DNA from: Kitasatospora aureofaciens
GTDB taxonomy: Bacteria; Actinomycetota; Actinomycetes; Streptomycetales; Streptomycetaceae
Assembly: GCA_000720845.1 (NCBI GenBank)
Contig: JODU01000003.1
Coordinates: 62,001 to 126,000, forward strand
DNA: 64,000 nt
Reading direction: 5' to 3'
The notes beneath the pieces are model-generated. The model ran no database searches and was not told the origin of the DNA. It saw only the letters and a program-made list of their open reading frames with translations. The position numbers and the translations under genes are program-made. This document shows, in pieces, positions 1-8,848 of the stretch; position 1 is the stretch's first letter, and each line of letters begins with the position of its first letter.

Positions 1-524
1 CCGGGCTGCTGACCGGGCACACCGGGCGCGGTGGCAACGCCGTCGCCTTCGTCGCCACCGCCGCCCGCGCCCTGCCCAGCTTCGGACTGCTGGTGCTGAT
101 CGCCGTCGGTGTCGGTATCGGTCTGCTGCCCGTGATGGTCCCGCTGGTCGTGCTCGCCGTCCCGCCGATCCTGGTGACCACCTACGAGGCCGTCCGCTCC
201 GTCGACCCCTCCCCGGTGGACGCCGCGCGCGGCATGGGCATGCACGAGACCGGCATCCTCTTCCGGGTCGAACTGCCCGTCGCCCTCCCGCTGGTCCTCA
301 GCGGGCTGCGCTCGGCCGCCATCCAGGTCGTGTCGACGGCGACCATCGCCGCCTACGTCAGCCTCGGCGGGCTCGGCCGCTACATCATCGACGGGCTCTA
401 CCAGCGCGACTACGAGAAGGTGGTCGGCGGCGCCACGCTGGTCGCCCTCATGGCGCTCGTCACCCTCGCGGTGTTCTGGGCGGCCGGGCGGCTGGCCGTG
501 TCGCCGGGGGTGCGCAGACGTTGA
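1..524 (+). CDS. Choline/glycine-betaine ABC transporter permease, 5'-truncated by window
   Basis: The reading frame is open from base 3, so the start lies before the window. The visible ~173 residues are a hydrophobic integral membrane protein of the ProW/OpuB type, which forms the channel of osmoprotectant importers. The EAA-like loop is visible around the segment DAARGMGMHETGILFRVELP, followed by further membrane helices and a basic C-terminus. The next gene, 75 bases downstream on the same strand, encodes a matching quaternary-amine binding lipoprotein, so the two belong to one transporter; its ATPase should lie upstream. The family is clear; choline versus betaine specificity is inferred. 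Confidence 0.88.
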   Translation, partial: GLLTGHTGRGGNAVAFVATAARALPSFGLLVLIAVGVGIGLLPVMVPLVVLAVPPILVTTYEAVRSVDPSPVDAARGMGMHETGILFRVELPVALPLVLSGLRSAAIQVVSTATIAAYVSLGGLGRYIIDGLYQRDYEKVVGGATLVALMALVTLAVFWAAGRLAVSPGVRRR

Positions 525-598
525 CGGCGCACGGCGGCGAAAAAACCGTAACCAGGCCGTTCTTGACTGATCGGCGACCGGATCGTTTGGATCGACGG

Positions 599-1561
599 AT
601 GACTTTCACCGCGAAGAGCAGCAGGTCCAGGACTAGGCACACCGGCGCGGCGGCCGTCGCGCTCACCGCCGCCGCGGCGCTGCTCGCGGGCTGTTCCTCC
701 GGCTCCGACGACACCTCCGACAACCCCCTCGCGGGTGACAAGGCGGAGGCAGGCACCGTCGTCGTCGGCTCGAACAACTTCGCCGAGAGCACCCTGCTCG
801 CAGACATCTACGGGGAGGCGCTCAAGGCCAAGGGCCTCAAGGTCACCTACCAGCACAACATAGGCAGCCGCGAGACGACGTACGGCCTGATGAAGAACGG
901 CTCCGTCACGGTGCTCCCGGAGTACAACGGCTCGCTGCTCGCCTACCTCGACCCGAAGGCCGAGCAGAAGTCCGTCGAGGAGGTGAACGAGGCGGCGAAG
1001 GGCAAGCTGGACAAGAAGCTGACGCTGCTGGAGTCGTCACCGGCCGAGAACAAGGACTCGGTGAGCGTCAACGCCGAGACCGCGAAGAAGTACGGCCTCA
1101 CCGCCGAGTCGACCCTCGCCGACCTCAAGGACGCCGCACCGGACCTGGTGATCGGCGGATCGCCCGAGTTCCAGACGCGTCAGCAGGGACTCAAGGGGCT
1201 GGAGTCGGTGTACGGCCTGAAGTTCAAGTCCTTCAAGGCGCTCGACGCGGGCGGTCCGCTGACCCAGTCGGCGCTGACCAAGAACACCGTGCAGGCGGCG
1301 GACGTCTTCACCACCGACCCCACCATCATCAAGGAGAAGTTCGTCGTCCTGAAGGACCCGGAGAACCTCTTCGGCCACGCGAACGTGACCCCGCTGGTCG
1401 CCAAGGAGGGCCTGGACAAGGAGGGCGTGGCCGCGCTGAACGCGGTCTCCGCCAAGCTGGACACCGAGACGCTCCTCGACCTGGACGCGCAGGTCCAGCT
1501 GGACAAGAAGGACCCGCTGGACGTGGCCAAGGCGTGGCTGAAGTCCGCGGGTCTGGTCTGA
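599..1561 (+). CDS. Choline/glycine-betaine binding lipoprotein (OpuBC/ProX type)
   Basis: 320-aa extracytoplasmic solute-binding lipoprotein. A lipoprotein signal peptide covers residues 1-33, with a charged start, an alanine-rich core and the lipobox LLAGC. The mature part begins with VVVGSNNFAESTLLADIYGEAL, the usual opening of the OpuAC domain that binds quaternary amines such as choline and glycine betaine, and fills the rest of the protein. It follows the permease gene and completes the importer. The ATG at 599 is preferred over upstream in-frame codons because it places the n-region of the signal peptide directly at the start. The gene is convergent with the conservon GTPase, 21 bases between stops. 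Confidence 0.9.
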   Translation: MTFTAKSSRSRTRHTGAAAVALTAAAALLAGCSSGSDDTSDNPLAGDKAEAGTVVVGSNNFAESTLLADIYGEALKAKGLKVTYQHNIGSRETTYGLMKNGSVTVLPEYNGSLLAYLDPKAEQKSVEEVNEAAKGKLDKKLTLLESSPAENKDSVSVNAETAKKYGLTAESTLADLKDAAPDLVIGGSPEFQTRQQGLKGLESVYGLKFKSFKALDAGGPLTQSALTKNTVQAADVFTTDPTIIKEKFVVLKDPENLFGHANVTPLVAKEGLDKEGVAALNAVSAKLDTETLLDLDAQVQLDKKDPLDVAKAWLKSAGLV

Positions 1562-1582
1562 CGGACGCCCGGGGACGACTCG

Positions 1583-2194
1583 TCACGACGCCGCGGCCCC
1601 GGCCGCGGCGTCGATCAGCTGGTCGATCAGGGCGATGAGGACGTCCCGGCTGGAGGTCCGCTCCCGCGCGTCGCACAGCAGCACCTGCACGTGCTCCGGC
1701 AGCGCGAGGGCCTCGCGGATCTCCGCGGCCGGGTACGGATGCCGGCCGTGGAAGCCGTTGACGGCGACGACGAACGGAATGCCCCGCCGCTCGAAGAAGT
1801 CGATCGCGGCGAAGCTCGACTCGGGCCTGCGGACGTCGACCAGGACCACCGCGCCGAGCGCCCCGATCGCCAGGTCGTTCCACATGAACCAGAAGCGCTG
1901 CTGACCGGGCGTACCGAAGAGGTAGAGCACCACGTCCCGGCCGATGGTGATCCGGCCGAAGTCCAGGGCCACGGTCGTGGCCCGCTTCTCCTCGATCCCG
2001 GCCAGGTCGTCGATGTCCAGGCCCGCCGCCGTCAGCGGTTCCTCGGTGCGCAGCGGGGCGATCTCGCTGACCGACCCGACCATGGTGGTCTTGCCGACGC
2101 CGAAACCGCCGGCGATGAGGATCTTCACCGCCTCGGGCGCGGTGGAGCGTGCGGATGCCGTGGGCGTCTCGGCGACGCGCTCAGAGCCGGCCAA
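1583..2194 (-). CDS. cvnD: Conservon GTPase (CvnD)
   Basis: 203-aa small ATP/GTP-binding protein of the MglA/CvnD class. The P-loop is GGFGVGKTT near residue 30, the switch/G3 region is FGTPGQQRF, and VVAVNGFHG occupies the NKxD position. CvnD proteins act with CvnA-C in a membrane-associated complex compared with eukaryotic GPCR-G-protein assemblies. The gene is the last of four and overlaps the end of cvnC by 14 bases. The only start upstream of the P-loop in this frame before a stop is TTG at 2194. Its last codons form part of a perfect 13-bp inverted repeat (1586-1613). Confidence 0.93.
   Translation of the reverse strand: MAGSERVAETPTASARSTAPEAVKILIAGGFGVGKTTMVGSVSEIAPLRTEEPLTAAGLDIDDLAGIEEKRATTVALDFGRITIGRDVVLYLFGTPGQQRFWFMWNDLAIGALGAVVLVDVRRPESSFAAIDFFERRGIPFVVAVNGFHGRHPYPAAEIREALALPEHVQVLLCDARERTSSRDVLIALIDQLIDAAAGAAAS
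1586..1613. terminator. Perfect 13-bp-arm hairpin inside the cvnD 3' end
   Basis: Arms CGACGCCGCGGCC and GGCCGCGGCGTCG are separated by two bases. The hairpin lies in the last coding segment of cvnD (encoding an Ala/Gly run) and 25 bases past the stop of the convergent binding-protein gene. It could terminate transcription in either direction, as U-tract-free hairpins often do in Streptomyces. Function is inferred. Confidence 0.5.
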
Positions 2195-2540
2195 GGCCGT
2201 CCCTCACTTTCTGCAGCAGGTCCAGGTCCTCGGTGGCGCGGGAGACGGGGTGCGGCGGCCTCGCGGTGATCCGGCCGGCCTCCAGCAGGTCCGAGAGCAG
2301 GATGACGACCACGCTCACCGGCAGGTCGAGACGGGCCGCGATCTCCGCCACGGCCATCGGCTCGGCGCACAGCCGCAGGATCCGCAGGTGCTCGGGCTGC
2401 GGACGCGCCGCCCGGCTGGGCTGCGGGTCGAGAGCGGTCACCGTCGTGATGAGGGTGAAGTCGGCGCGGCTGGGCCGGGTCCGGCCGCCGGTCAGGGTGA
2501 ACGGCCGCACGAGCCGGCCCCCCGCGTCGCCTCCGGTCAC
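2181..2540 (-). CDS. cvnC: Conservon DUF742 protein (CvnC)
   Basis: 119-aa DUF742 protein, the third component of actinobacterial conservons. The typical segments are present: an N-terminal LVRPFTLTGGRTRP stretch and a C-terminal winged-helix-like region (residues ~50-115) with MAVAEIAARLDLPVSVVVIL and LLSDLLEAGRI. The GTG start at 2540 lies one base after the cvnB stop, so translation is probably coupled. The CvnC role in the complex is not well defined; assignment rests on family signature and gene order. Confidence 0.92.
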   Translation of the reverse strand: MTGGDAGGRLVRPFTLTGGRTRPSRADFTLITTVTALDPQPSRAARPQPEHLRILRLCAEPMAVAEIAARLDLPVSVVVILLSDLLEAGRITARPPHPVSRATEDLDLLQKVRDGLGRL

Positions 2541-2541
2541 G

Positions 2542-2961
2542 TCACTCGCCGGGGCCGGCGGTGGCCCGCGGTGCCGCGCTCAGGTGCTCGCCGATCTTCT
2601 TCACCAGCATGTTCATCTGGTACGCCACCACGCCGACGTCGGCGTTCGGCCCGGTGAGCACGACCAGGTGCGCGCCGGGGCCCGCGGAGGTGAGTATCAG
2701 GTAGCCGTTGGCCATCTCGATGAGCGCCTGGCGCACCGGACCGCCCCGGAAGTCCATGCTGACGCCTTTGCTGAGGCTCATCAGGCCCGACGCGGTCGCC
2801 GCCAGCCGCTCGGCGTCGTCCCGCAGGAACCCGGTGGACTTGCTGACGACCAGTCCGTCCTCGGAGAGCACCACCGCCTGGTTCACGTCGGCGACCCGCT
2901 CCACGAGTCCGGTGAGCAACTGGTCCAGCTCGGTGTGCGTGGCGGGGGAGGGTCGGGTCAT
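2542..2961 (-). CDS. cvnB: Roadblock/LC7 protein (CvnB)
   Basis: 139-aa roadblock/LC7-fold protein. The family pattern ELDQLLTGLVERVADVNQAVVLSEDGL opens the protein, followed by AERLAATASGLMSL and the GYLILTSAG and LVVLTGPNADVGVVAYQMN segments. In conservons CvnB partners CvnA and CvnD and may act like a GTPase-regulating platform. Its ATG overlaps the cvnA stop (ATGA, 2958-2961). Confidence 0.93.
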   Translation of the reverse strand: MTRPSPATHTELDQLLTGLVERVADVNQAVVLSEDGLVVSKSTGFLRDDAERLAATASGLMSLSKGVSMDFRGGPVRQALIEMANGYLILTSAGPGAHLVVLTGPNADVGVVAYQMNMLVKKIGEHLSAAPRATAGPGE

Positions 2962-5495
2962 CGCGTGTCCTTCGTCGGCGGTCGGCGGTCGGCGGTCGGG
3001 GTCGTGGGGGCGGCGGAGGAGAACACGTGCCCGTCGGTGCCGGTGCCGGTGTCCTCCGCGTCGGCGGTGTCCTCATCGGTCTGGGCCCGCAGCGTGCCGC
3101 GCTGGAAACCGGCGAGGGAGGACGCGGCGCGCTCGGCCGTGAAGTCGGCGTAGTCGTCGGACGCGTCCTGCGAGCCGTCCCGGCGGTCGCCCAGATCCTC
3201 GTCGCGCAGCTCGGCGGCGAGGCTGGTCTGCGGCACCCGGCGGGGCAGCGGTGCCAGGCCGCCTCGCTCACCGGCGGAGCCGTCGGGGGAGCCGTCGGGG
3301 GAGCCCGCCGCGGCCGCGGACCGGCTCGCGGGCGCCGGCCGGGACGACCGTACGGGCCGCACGGACCGTTCGCCGCCGGCCGGGTCTCCTTCCGGCCCCG
3401 AGGCCGCGGCGGTGGCGGCGGGCGCGGCGGACCGGCCCGCCGGGGCGGCCTCGTCGCGCGGGGTGGCCGCGGAGGCCCCGCCGACACGGCGGTCGCGCGC
3501 CCCGGCCGCCGTCACGTCGGTGCCGTCCGCCCCGCCGACCGGCTCGCGCACCACGATGTCGTGCGGGATCAGCACGATCGCCGTGGTCCCGCCGTACGGC
3601 GAGGGGCGCAGCGTGACGGTGATGCCGTGCCGGTGCGCGAGGCGGGCGACGACGAACATGCCGAGCCGCAGGTCGTCGGCGAGCGCCACCACGTCGAACT
3701 GCGGGGCCACCGCCAACTGGGCGTTGAACGACGCGTAGTCCTCCTCCGACAGCCCGAGCCCGCGGTCCTCGATCTCGACGGCCAGGCCCTTGGCCACCAC
3801 TGCCGCCCGCACCCCGACCGGGTTGGGCGCGGGGGAGTACGCGGTCGCGTTGTCGATCAGCTCGGCCAGCAGGTGGATCACGTCGGCCACCGCGGGCGGG
3901 GCCAGGGCCACCTCCTCGTCGGTGTGCAGCTCCACCCGCTGGTACTCGGCGACCTCGCCGACCGCGCTGCGCAGGATGTCGACCAGCGACACGGGCTCGC
4001 GCCAGGTGCGCCGGGGCTGCTCACCGCTGATGATGACGAGGTTCTCCTCGTAGCGCCGCAACTGACTGGCGGTGGAGTCCAGTTCGTACAGGCCCTTGAG
4101 GATCTCGGGGTCCGTGTGCTCGCGCTCCAGCGCGTCCAGCTTGCCGAGCTGCATGTTGACGAGGTTCTGGCTCTGCCGCGCGATGCCCAGGATGACCTTC
4201 TGGAAGCCGCGCCGGGTGTCGGCGAGTTCGACGGCGGTGTGCACGGCGGTGCGCTGGGCCGTGTTGAACGCCTGCGCGACCTGGCCGAGTTCGTCCCGTC
4301 CGTAGTCCAGCGGCGGGGTCGCCGACTCCACGTCGACCGTCTCGCCCCGCTCCAGCCGGGCCACCACGTCGGGCAGCCGTTCCTCGGCCAGGCTCAGGGT
4401 GGCCAGCCGCAGCCCGCGCAGCCGCCGGGACAGCGAGCGGGTGATGCGCCAGGACATCACGATGCACAGCAGCAGGGCGATCAGGCCGCCCGCGCTGAGG
4501 ATGCCGGCCTTGAGCAGCAGGCCCCGGGCCTCCTCGGCGCTGCGGTCGAGCAGACTGTCCGTCTGCTGCCGGATGAGCTGCCCGTACTGGGTGGAGATCT
4601 TGTCGAAGGCGGTGATCCAGCGCTGTCGTGCGTCCGGCAGGTCGATCCGGTCGCCCCCGCCCGCCGAACGGGCCTCCAGCACCTGGTCCTCGACGTCCTG
4701 CATGGACTTCCACTCGGAGCTCGCGAGGATGCGCTCGGTCTGCGTCTTCGCGCTGCCGGTCAGCGAGGGGACGATCTGGTCCTGCACCAGCCAGCGGCGG
4801 GTGTGCACCAGCTGGGCGAACCGGGACCACTGCTCCTCGTCCATCCGGCCCGACGGCCAGGCCAGGGTGAGCCGGGCGTCCTCCTGGGAGACCAGTTCGG
4901 CGGCGTGCTCCAGGGCCACCAGCGGACCCGCCCGGGAGGTGAGGTCGCCGTCGTCGACCTGGGAGAGCTCCTGGAAGGCGTGGATCTGCTCGTCGACGAT
5001 CGAGGTGTACTGGTCGAGCGCCTGCTCGGCGGTGATGTCGCTGGGGTCGTCCACCTGGTCGCGGTAGTACTCCAGACTGCCCACCGAACCGAGCACCGAG
5101 TACAGCCGGTCCGAGATCCGGTCGGGAGCGCTCTCGATCGCGTCCGACTGGCCCACGAGCTGGGCCACCGCCTCGTCCGTCTTCCTGCGCTGCGCGTCCA
5201 GCTCCGCCCGGTCGCCGCCCGGCGCGGCCAGCCAGGCGGCCGACAGACTGCGCTCCTTCTGCAGGGCGAGGGCGGCCTCGGTGCCCATGGCACCGGTGTC
5301 GCGGCTCAGCTCCGTCTGCGCCCGCAGCCGCAGCCCCTCGGAGAACATCTGGATCGTCGTGACGCCCCAGACGGCCGCGAGGGTGACGCCGGGCACCAGG
5401 GCCAGGAGGATCAGGGACAGACGTATGGAGCCGAGGCGGCGCCGGGCGCCCTTCCGCCGCGTCCGACTGGCCTTCCGTGTCTTGCGTGCAGACAT
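2958..5495 (-). CDS. cvnA: Conservon sensor histidine-kinase-like protein (CvnA)
   Basis: 845-aa membrane sensor. Residues ~25-48 form the first membrane helix, followed by a ~270-residue extracellular helical region of the nitrate/nitrite-sensing (NIT) type, a second helix near 330-350 and a HAMP-like linker. The HATPase domain (~540-655) shows an N-box (LAELIDNATAYSPAPNP) and G-box (IEDRGLGLSEED). The C-terminal ~190 residues are low-complexity, rich in Ala, Pro, Arg and Asp, and probably disordered. No cognate response regulator is adjacent, as usual for conservons. A Shine-Dalgarno-like AGGA precedes the ATG. The ligand is unknown; the binding lipoprotein encoded just upstream is a candidate partner. 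Confidence 0.92.
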   Translation of the reverse strand: MSARKTRKASRTRRKGARRRLGSIRLSLILLALVPGVTLAAVWGVTTIQMFSEGLRLRAQTELSRDTGAMGTEAALALQKERSLSAAWLAAPGGDRAELDAQRRKTDEAVAQLVGQSDAIESAPDRISDRLYSVLGSVGSLEYYRDQVDDPSDITAEQALDQYTSIVDEQIHAFQELSQVDDGDLTSRAGPLVALEHAAELVSQEDARLTLAWPSGRMDEEQWSRFAQLVHTRRWLVQDQIVPSLTGSAKTQTERILASSEWKSMQDVEDQVLEARSAGGGDRIDLPDARQRWITAFDKISTQYGQLIRQQTDSLLDRSAEEARGLLLKAGILSAGGLIALLLCIVMSWRITRSLSRRLRGLRLATLSLAEERLPDVVARLERGETVDVESATPPLDYGRDELGQVAQAFNTAQRTAVHTAVELADTRRGFQKVILGIARQSQNLVNMQLGKLDALEREHTDPEILKGLYELDSTASQLRRYEENLVIISGEQPRRTWREPVSLVDILRSAVGEVAEYQRVELHTDEEVALAPPAVADVIHLLAELIDNATAYSPAPNPVGVRAAVVAKGLAVEIEDRGLGLSEEDYASFNAQLAVAPQFDVVALADDLRLGMFVVARLAHRHGITVTLRPSPYGGTTAIVLIPHDIVVREPVGGADGTDVTAAGARDRRVGGASAATPRDEAAPAGRSAAPAATAAASGPEGDPAGGERSVRPVRSSRPAPASRSAAAAGSPDGSPDGSAGERGGLAPLPRRVPQTSLAAELRDEDLGDRRDGSQDASDDYADFTAERAASSLAGFQRGTLRAQTDEDTADAEDTGTGTDGHVFSSAAPTTPTADRRPPTKDTR

Positions 5496-5563
5496 CGTCG
5501 TCCTAGGCGATCAGTCGGGGAGGGGAGCGGAGGCGGGCGGACGCCGTCGGCCGCGGGACCCGG

Positions 5564-6577
5564 TCACCGGGTGCCGCCCGCGGCGAACTTCGCGACCGAG
5601 TCGGCGTTGGCCCGGGTCACGAAGGCGGGACCGGTCAGCACGGGGGCCACCCCGCCGCCGCTGACGTTGCCGTTGGTGCGGTACAGCCAGAGCGCGTCCA
5701 CCGCGAGGTAGCCCTGCAGATACGGCTGCTGGTCCACCGCGAACTGGACGTCCCCGCTCTTGACCGCGGCCACCAGGTCGTCGTCGAGGTCGAAGGTGGC
5801 GACCTGGGCGGAGCTGCCCGCCTCGTCGACCGACTTGACGGCGGTGAGGGCGAACGCCGCGCCGTTCATGACGACTTCGTCGATCCCGGAGTCCTGCCGC
5901 AGCCGCGCCGTGACGGCCGCGCCGACCGCCTTCATGTCGGTGCCCTCGACGTAGAGCATCTCGGTCTCGCCACCGAAGGTCTTCTTCACGCCGGCGCAGC
6001 GGGCCTCCAGGGCGACGTTGCCGCGCTCGTGGATGACGCACAGGGCGTGCTTGGCCTTGAGGTCGTTCAGCTTGTCGCCGACGGCCCGGCCCGCGACGCT
6101 CTCGTCCTGCCCGAAGTACTCCAGGAGCCCGGTGGAACGCCAGGCGTCGATACCGGAGTTGAGGCCGACCACGGGAATGCCGGCGGCCCTGGCCTCGGCG
6201 ACCGGCGCCTTCATCGCCTGCGGTTTGGCCAGGGTCACGGCGATGCCGTCGGCCTTGTCGCGGACGGCGTCCCGCACCAGGTCGGCCTGGTCGGCGGTGT
6301 CGGCGTCCCCGGCGTAGGTCAGGTCGATGCCGTCCTTGGCGGCCGCCGCCTCGGCGCCCTTGCGCACCCGGTCCCAGAAGGCGTCGCCCTCACCGCCGTG
6401 GGTGACCATGACGATCTTCAACCGGTCGCCGCTGGACCCGCCGGCGGCGTCCGCCGCCGAGCCGTCCTCGTCCCCGCCGAGGGCGGAGCAGCCGGCCGCC
6501 AGCAGACAGACGGCCGCGGCGAGGGCCGCGGCGCGCAGGGGTGCGGGGGAGTGGGTGGGCGGGTGAGCTGTACTCAT
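5564..6577 (-). CDS. Orphan sugar-binding lipoprotein (type I periplasmic binding protein)
   Basis: 337-aa lipoprotein with signal peptide and lipobox LLAAGC near residue 30. The mature part is a ribose/autoinducer-type periplasmic binding domain: IVMVTHGGEGDAFWDRVRKGAEAAA, ADGIAVTLAKP, GIPVVGLNSG, then VATFDLDDDLVAAVKSGDVQFAVDQQPYLQGY. No ABC permease or ATPase is encoded beside it. It lies 68 bases upstream of cvnA on the same strand, so it may bind a ligand for the sensor rather than feed a transporter, as with LuxP-type sensor partners; that role is inference. The ATG at 6577 gives the complete signal peptide. Confidence 0.85.
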   Translation of the reverse strand: MSTAHPPTHSPAPLRAAALAAAVCLLAAGCSALGGDEDGSAADAAGGSSGDRLKIVMVTHGGEGDAFWDRVRKGAEAAAAKDGIDLTYAGDADTADQADLVRDAVRDKADGIAVTLAKPQAMKAPVAEARAAGIPVVGLNSGIDAWRSTGLLEYFGQDESVAGRAVGDKLNDLKAKHALCVIHERGNVALEARCAGVKKTFGGETEMLYVEGTDMKAVGAAVTARLRQDSGIDEVVMNGAAFALTAVKSVDEAGSSAQVATFDLDDDLVAAVKSGDVQFAVDQQPYLQGYLAVDALWLYRTNGNVSGGGVAPVLTGPAFVTRANADSVAKFAAGGTR

Positions 6578-6966
6578 GGGGGCGGGGGCACCTCGCTGTG
6601 CGGCCGAGCAGGAGGAACGGGGCGAGCGGGCCCGGAGTCGCGGGTCAGTGCGCCAACCGGGTGAAAGTCGCCTGGCCGGAGCAAACCGTGTGTGACCGCT
6701 GGTAGTCAAGTGACCAGCGAACCGCTGCCGGTTGTCGGTGCCGCATCGTGATGAACGAGGTGGCGAAAGCGGGCCGAAGCGGAATGCCGGGCGGTATGCC
6801 CGGCGCCGTGCCCGGTGGCGTCGGCGGCGGGTCCGCGGTGGCGTCCGGGCGTGCGGGGGTCCCGCCGAGGCTGATCTGATGGACAGTTAGTCAGTGAGTT
6901 ATCGTGTACAGGGGGTAAAAACAGGCGGCCCGGTCTGTCGAGTTCCAGCCCAGGAGAGTCCAGCCG
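6578..6966. promoter_or_regulatory. Divergent intergenic region between the binding lipoprotein and cprB
   Basis: 389 bases without a gene I can support. An inverted repeat CGCTGGT-9-ACCAGCG lies at 6697-6719 on the lipoprotein side. On the cprB side, an AT-richer stretch at 6880-6925 carries two direct half-sites (AGTTAGTC 6885-6892 and AGTTATCG 6897-6904, 12 bp apart). CprB homologues are known to bind their own promoter, so this stretch is a possible autoregulatory site. A good ribosome site (AGGAGAG) precedes cprB. Confidence 0.45.
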
Positions 6967-7614
6967 ATGGCGAGGCAGCTACGCGCCGAGCAGACCCGCG
7001 CGACGATCGTCGGTGCGGCGGCCGACCTTTTCGACCGCCACGGCTACGAGTCGACCAGCCTGAGCGAGATCGTCGCCCACGCCGGGGTCACCAAGGGCGC
7101 CCTGTACTTCCACTTCGCGGCGAAGGAAGACCTCGCGCACGCCATCATGGAGATACAGTCCCGCACCTCCCGCCGGCTGGCGAGCGACCTGGACGGGCGG
7201 GGCTACTCCTCGCTGGAGGCGCTGATGCGCATCACGTTCGGCATGGCCCGGCTCTGCGAGGAGGGCCCGGTGCTGCGGGCCGGGCTGCGGCTGGCCACCG
7301 CGGGCGTACCGGTACGGCCGCCACTGCCGCACCCCTTCACCGAGTGGCGCGAGATCGCCACGTCCCGGCTGCTGAACGCCGTACGGCAGTCCGACGTGCA
7401 CCCGGACATCGACGTCGACTCCGTCGCCCACACCCTCGTCTGCTCCGTCGTCGGCACCCGCGTCGTCAGCGGCACCCTCGAACCGGCCGGGCGCCAGCCC
7501 CGTCGCCTCGCCGAGATGTGGTACATCCTGATCCGCGGCATGGTCCCGGTGACCCGGCGCGCCCGCTACCTCACCCTCGCGGCCCGCCTGGAACAGGAGA
7601 CGGGCACGGCCTGA
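6967..7614 (+). CDS. cprB: Gamma-butyrolactone-receptor homologue CprB, TetR family
   Basis: 215-aa TetR-family repressor, nearly identical from memory to S. coelicolor CprB, a structurally characterised ScbR/ArpA-like protein that influences antibiotic production and sporulation. The N-terminal HTH (~8-55) contains TRATIVGAAADLFDRHGYES and VTKGALYFHFAAKEDLA. The ligand/dimer domain retains the RLATAGVPVRPPLPHPFTEWR segment typical of butyrolactone receptors. No butyrolactone synthase (scbA type) gene is adjacent, so its ligand is not indicated by context. The neighbours, a DUF89 gene and geosmin synthase, match the S. coelicolor order I recall. Confidence 0.95.
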   Translation: MARQLRAEQTRATIVGAAADLFDRHGYESTSLSEIVAHAGVTKGALYFHFAAKEDLAHAIMEIQSRTSRRLASDLDGRGYSSLEALMRITFGMARLCEEGPVLRAGLRLATAGVPVRPPLPHPFTEWREIATSRLLNAVRQSDVHPDIDVDSVAHTLVCSVVGTRVVSGTLEPAGRQPRRLAEMWYILIRGMVPVTRRARYLTLAARLEQETGTA

Positions 7615-7630
7615 CGGTACGGTGACGTGC

Positions 7631-8848
7631 ATGCCCGACACCCCGTTCGTGCCCGCCCCCGTCATCGTCGGCGACGAGCCCGGCTCCTTCCCGCACGGCG
7701 TGCTGGCCGAGCGGCACCCCGCCATCGTGCGGCAGGTGCGGGACGCCTTCCCCCTCGATCCCGAACGGCGCCACGCGCTCGACGCGCTGCTCGCGAGCTG
7801 CGCCGACGGCGTGGTCGAGCCGCCGCCCGCCGCCGCCGACCCCACCGGCCGCGACCGGGACCGCTGGGCGAGGTGGGGCATGGACGCGTACGCCGGCCGC
7901 TCCTGGTACGACGTGCCCTGGCTGTGGGCCGAGAGCCACTTCTACCGCCGGCTCCTCGACGCCGTCGGCTACTTCGGCCCCGGCGCGTGGCAGGGCGTCG
8001 ACCCCTTCCGGCCCGCGAAGCTCGCCGAACTCGACGCGCCGGAGACGGACGAGGAACTCGCCGCGCTCGACGGTCTCGGCGCCCTGTCCGCCGACGAGCG
8101 CGACCGGGCCCTGCTGCACGGCTCGCTGTGGGGCAACCGCGCCGACCTCGGCTTCCGGCTCTCCGACCGGGGCGGCGGCACCGAGGGGGCGGTCGAGGCC
8201 CTCGTCGCCGACGACAGCGACACCCTCTGGTCGCTGCTCCCGGCCTCCGGGCCGGGCGTCTTGCACCGGGGACCGGTCACGCTGTGCCTCGTCGCCGACA
8301 ACGCCGGCCGCGAACTCGTCCCCGACCTGCTCCTCGTCTCGCACCTCCTCGCCGAGGGCCGCGTCGACCGGGCCGTCCTGCACGTCAAGCCGTACCCGTA
8401 CTACGTCTCCGACGCCACGCCCACCGACGTGCTCGACGCGCTGCGGCGGCTCGTCAGGGCGGGCGGCGCGGCGGCGGTCCACGGCGACCGGCTCTGGACC
8501 GCGCTGACCGACGGCCGCGTCACCGTCCGCGCCCACCCCTTCTCCTGCGCCCCGCTGCCGTACGCGGACATGCCCGACGACCTGCGCGAGGACTTCGCCG
8601 CGGCCACCGTCACCGTCCTCAAGGGCGACCTCAACTACCGGCGTCTGGTGGGCGACCGGTGGTGGCCGCCGACCACCTCCTTCGCGGACGTCACCGCGTA
8701 CTTCCCCGGTCCCGTCGCCGCGCTGCGCACCCTGAAGTCCGACGTGGTCACCGGGCTCGACGCGAGGACCGAGGCCGCGCTGGAGGCGAGCGGCGAGCGG
8801 CGCTGGCGGACGAGCGGGACGCACGCCCTGATCCAGGTCAGGCGCTGA
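7631..8848 (+). CDS. DUF89/ARMT1-family metal-dependent phosphatase
   Basis: ~405-aa member of the DUF89 damage-control phosphatase family, whose members act on reactive phospho-metabolites using a divalent metal. Diagnostic segments are LCLVADNAGRELVPDLLLV (the Asp-Asn metal site), VLHVKPYPYYVSDATPTDV and LKGDLNYRRLVGDRWW. ATG at 7631 is used; an in-frame GTG at 7622 is the alternative, and neither has a clear ribosome site. It starts 16 bases after cprB and is probably co-transcribed. The true substrate is unknown. Confidence 0.82.
   Translation: MPDTPFVPAPVIVGDEPGSFPHGVLAERHPAIVRQVRDAFPLDPERRHALDALLASCADGVVEPPPAAADPTGRDRDRWARWGMDAYAGRSWYDVPWLWAESHFYRRLLDAVGYFGPGAWQGVDPFRPAKLAELDAPETDEELAALDGLGALSADERDRALLHGSLWGNRADLGFRLSDRGGGTEGAVEALVADDSDTLWSLLPASGPGVLHRGPVTLCLVADNAGRELVPDLLLVSHLLAEGRVDRAVLHVKPYPYYVSDATPTDVLDALRRLVRAGGAAAVHGDRLWTALTDGRVTVRAHPFSCAPLPYADMPDDLREDFAAATVTVLKGDLNYRRLVGDRWWPPTTSFADVTAYFPGPVAALRTLKSDVVTGLDARTEAALEASGERRWRTSGTHALIQVRR

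Noticed and set aside
3027..5711. Long plus-strand open frame (over 890 codons) opposite cvnA
   Set aside because: High-GC coding genes create long open frames on the other strand. It has no recognisable domains, is rich in Arg/Gly/Pro and lies entirely over the clear cvnA gene and its neighbours.
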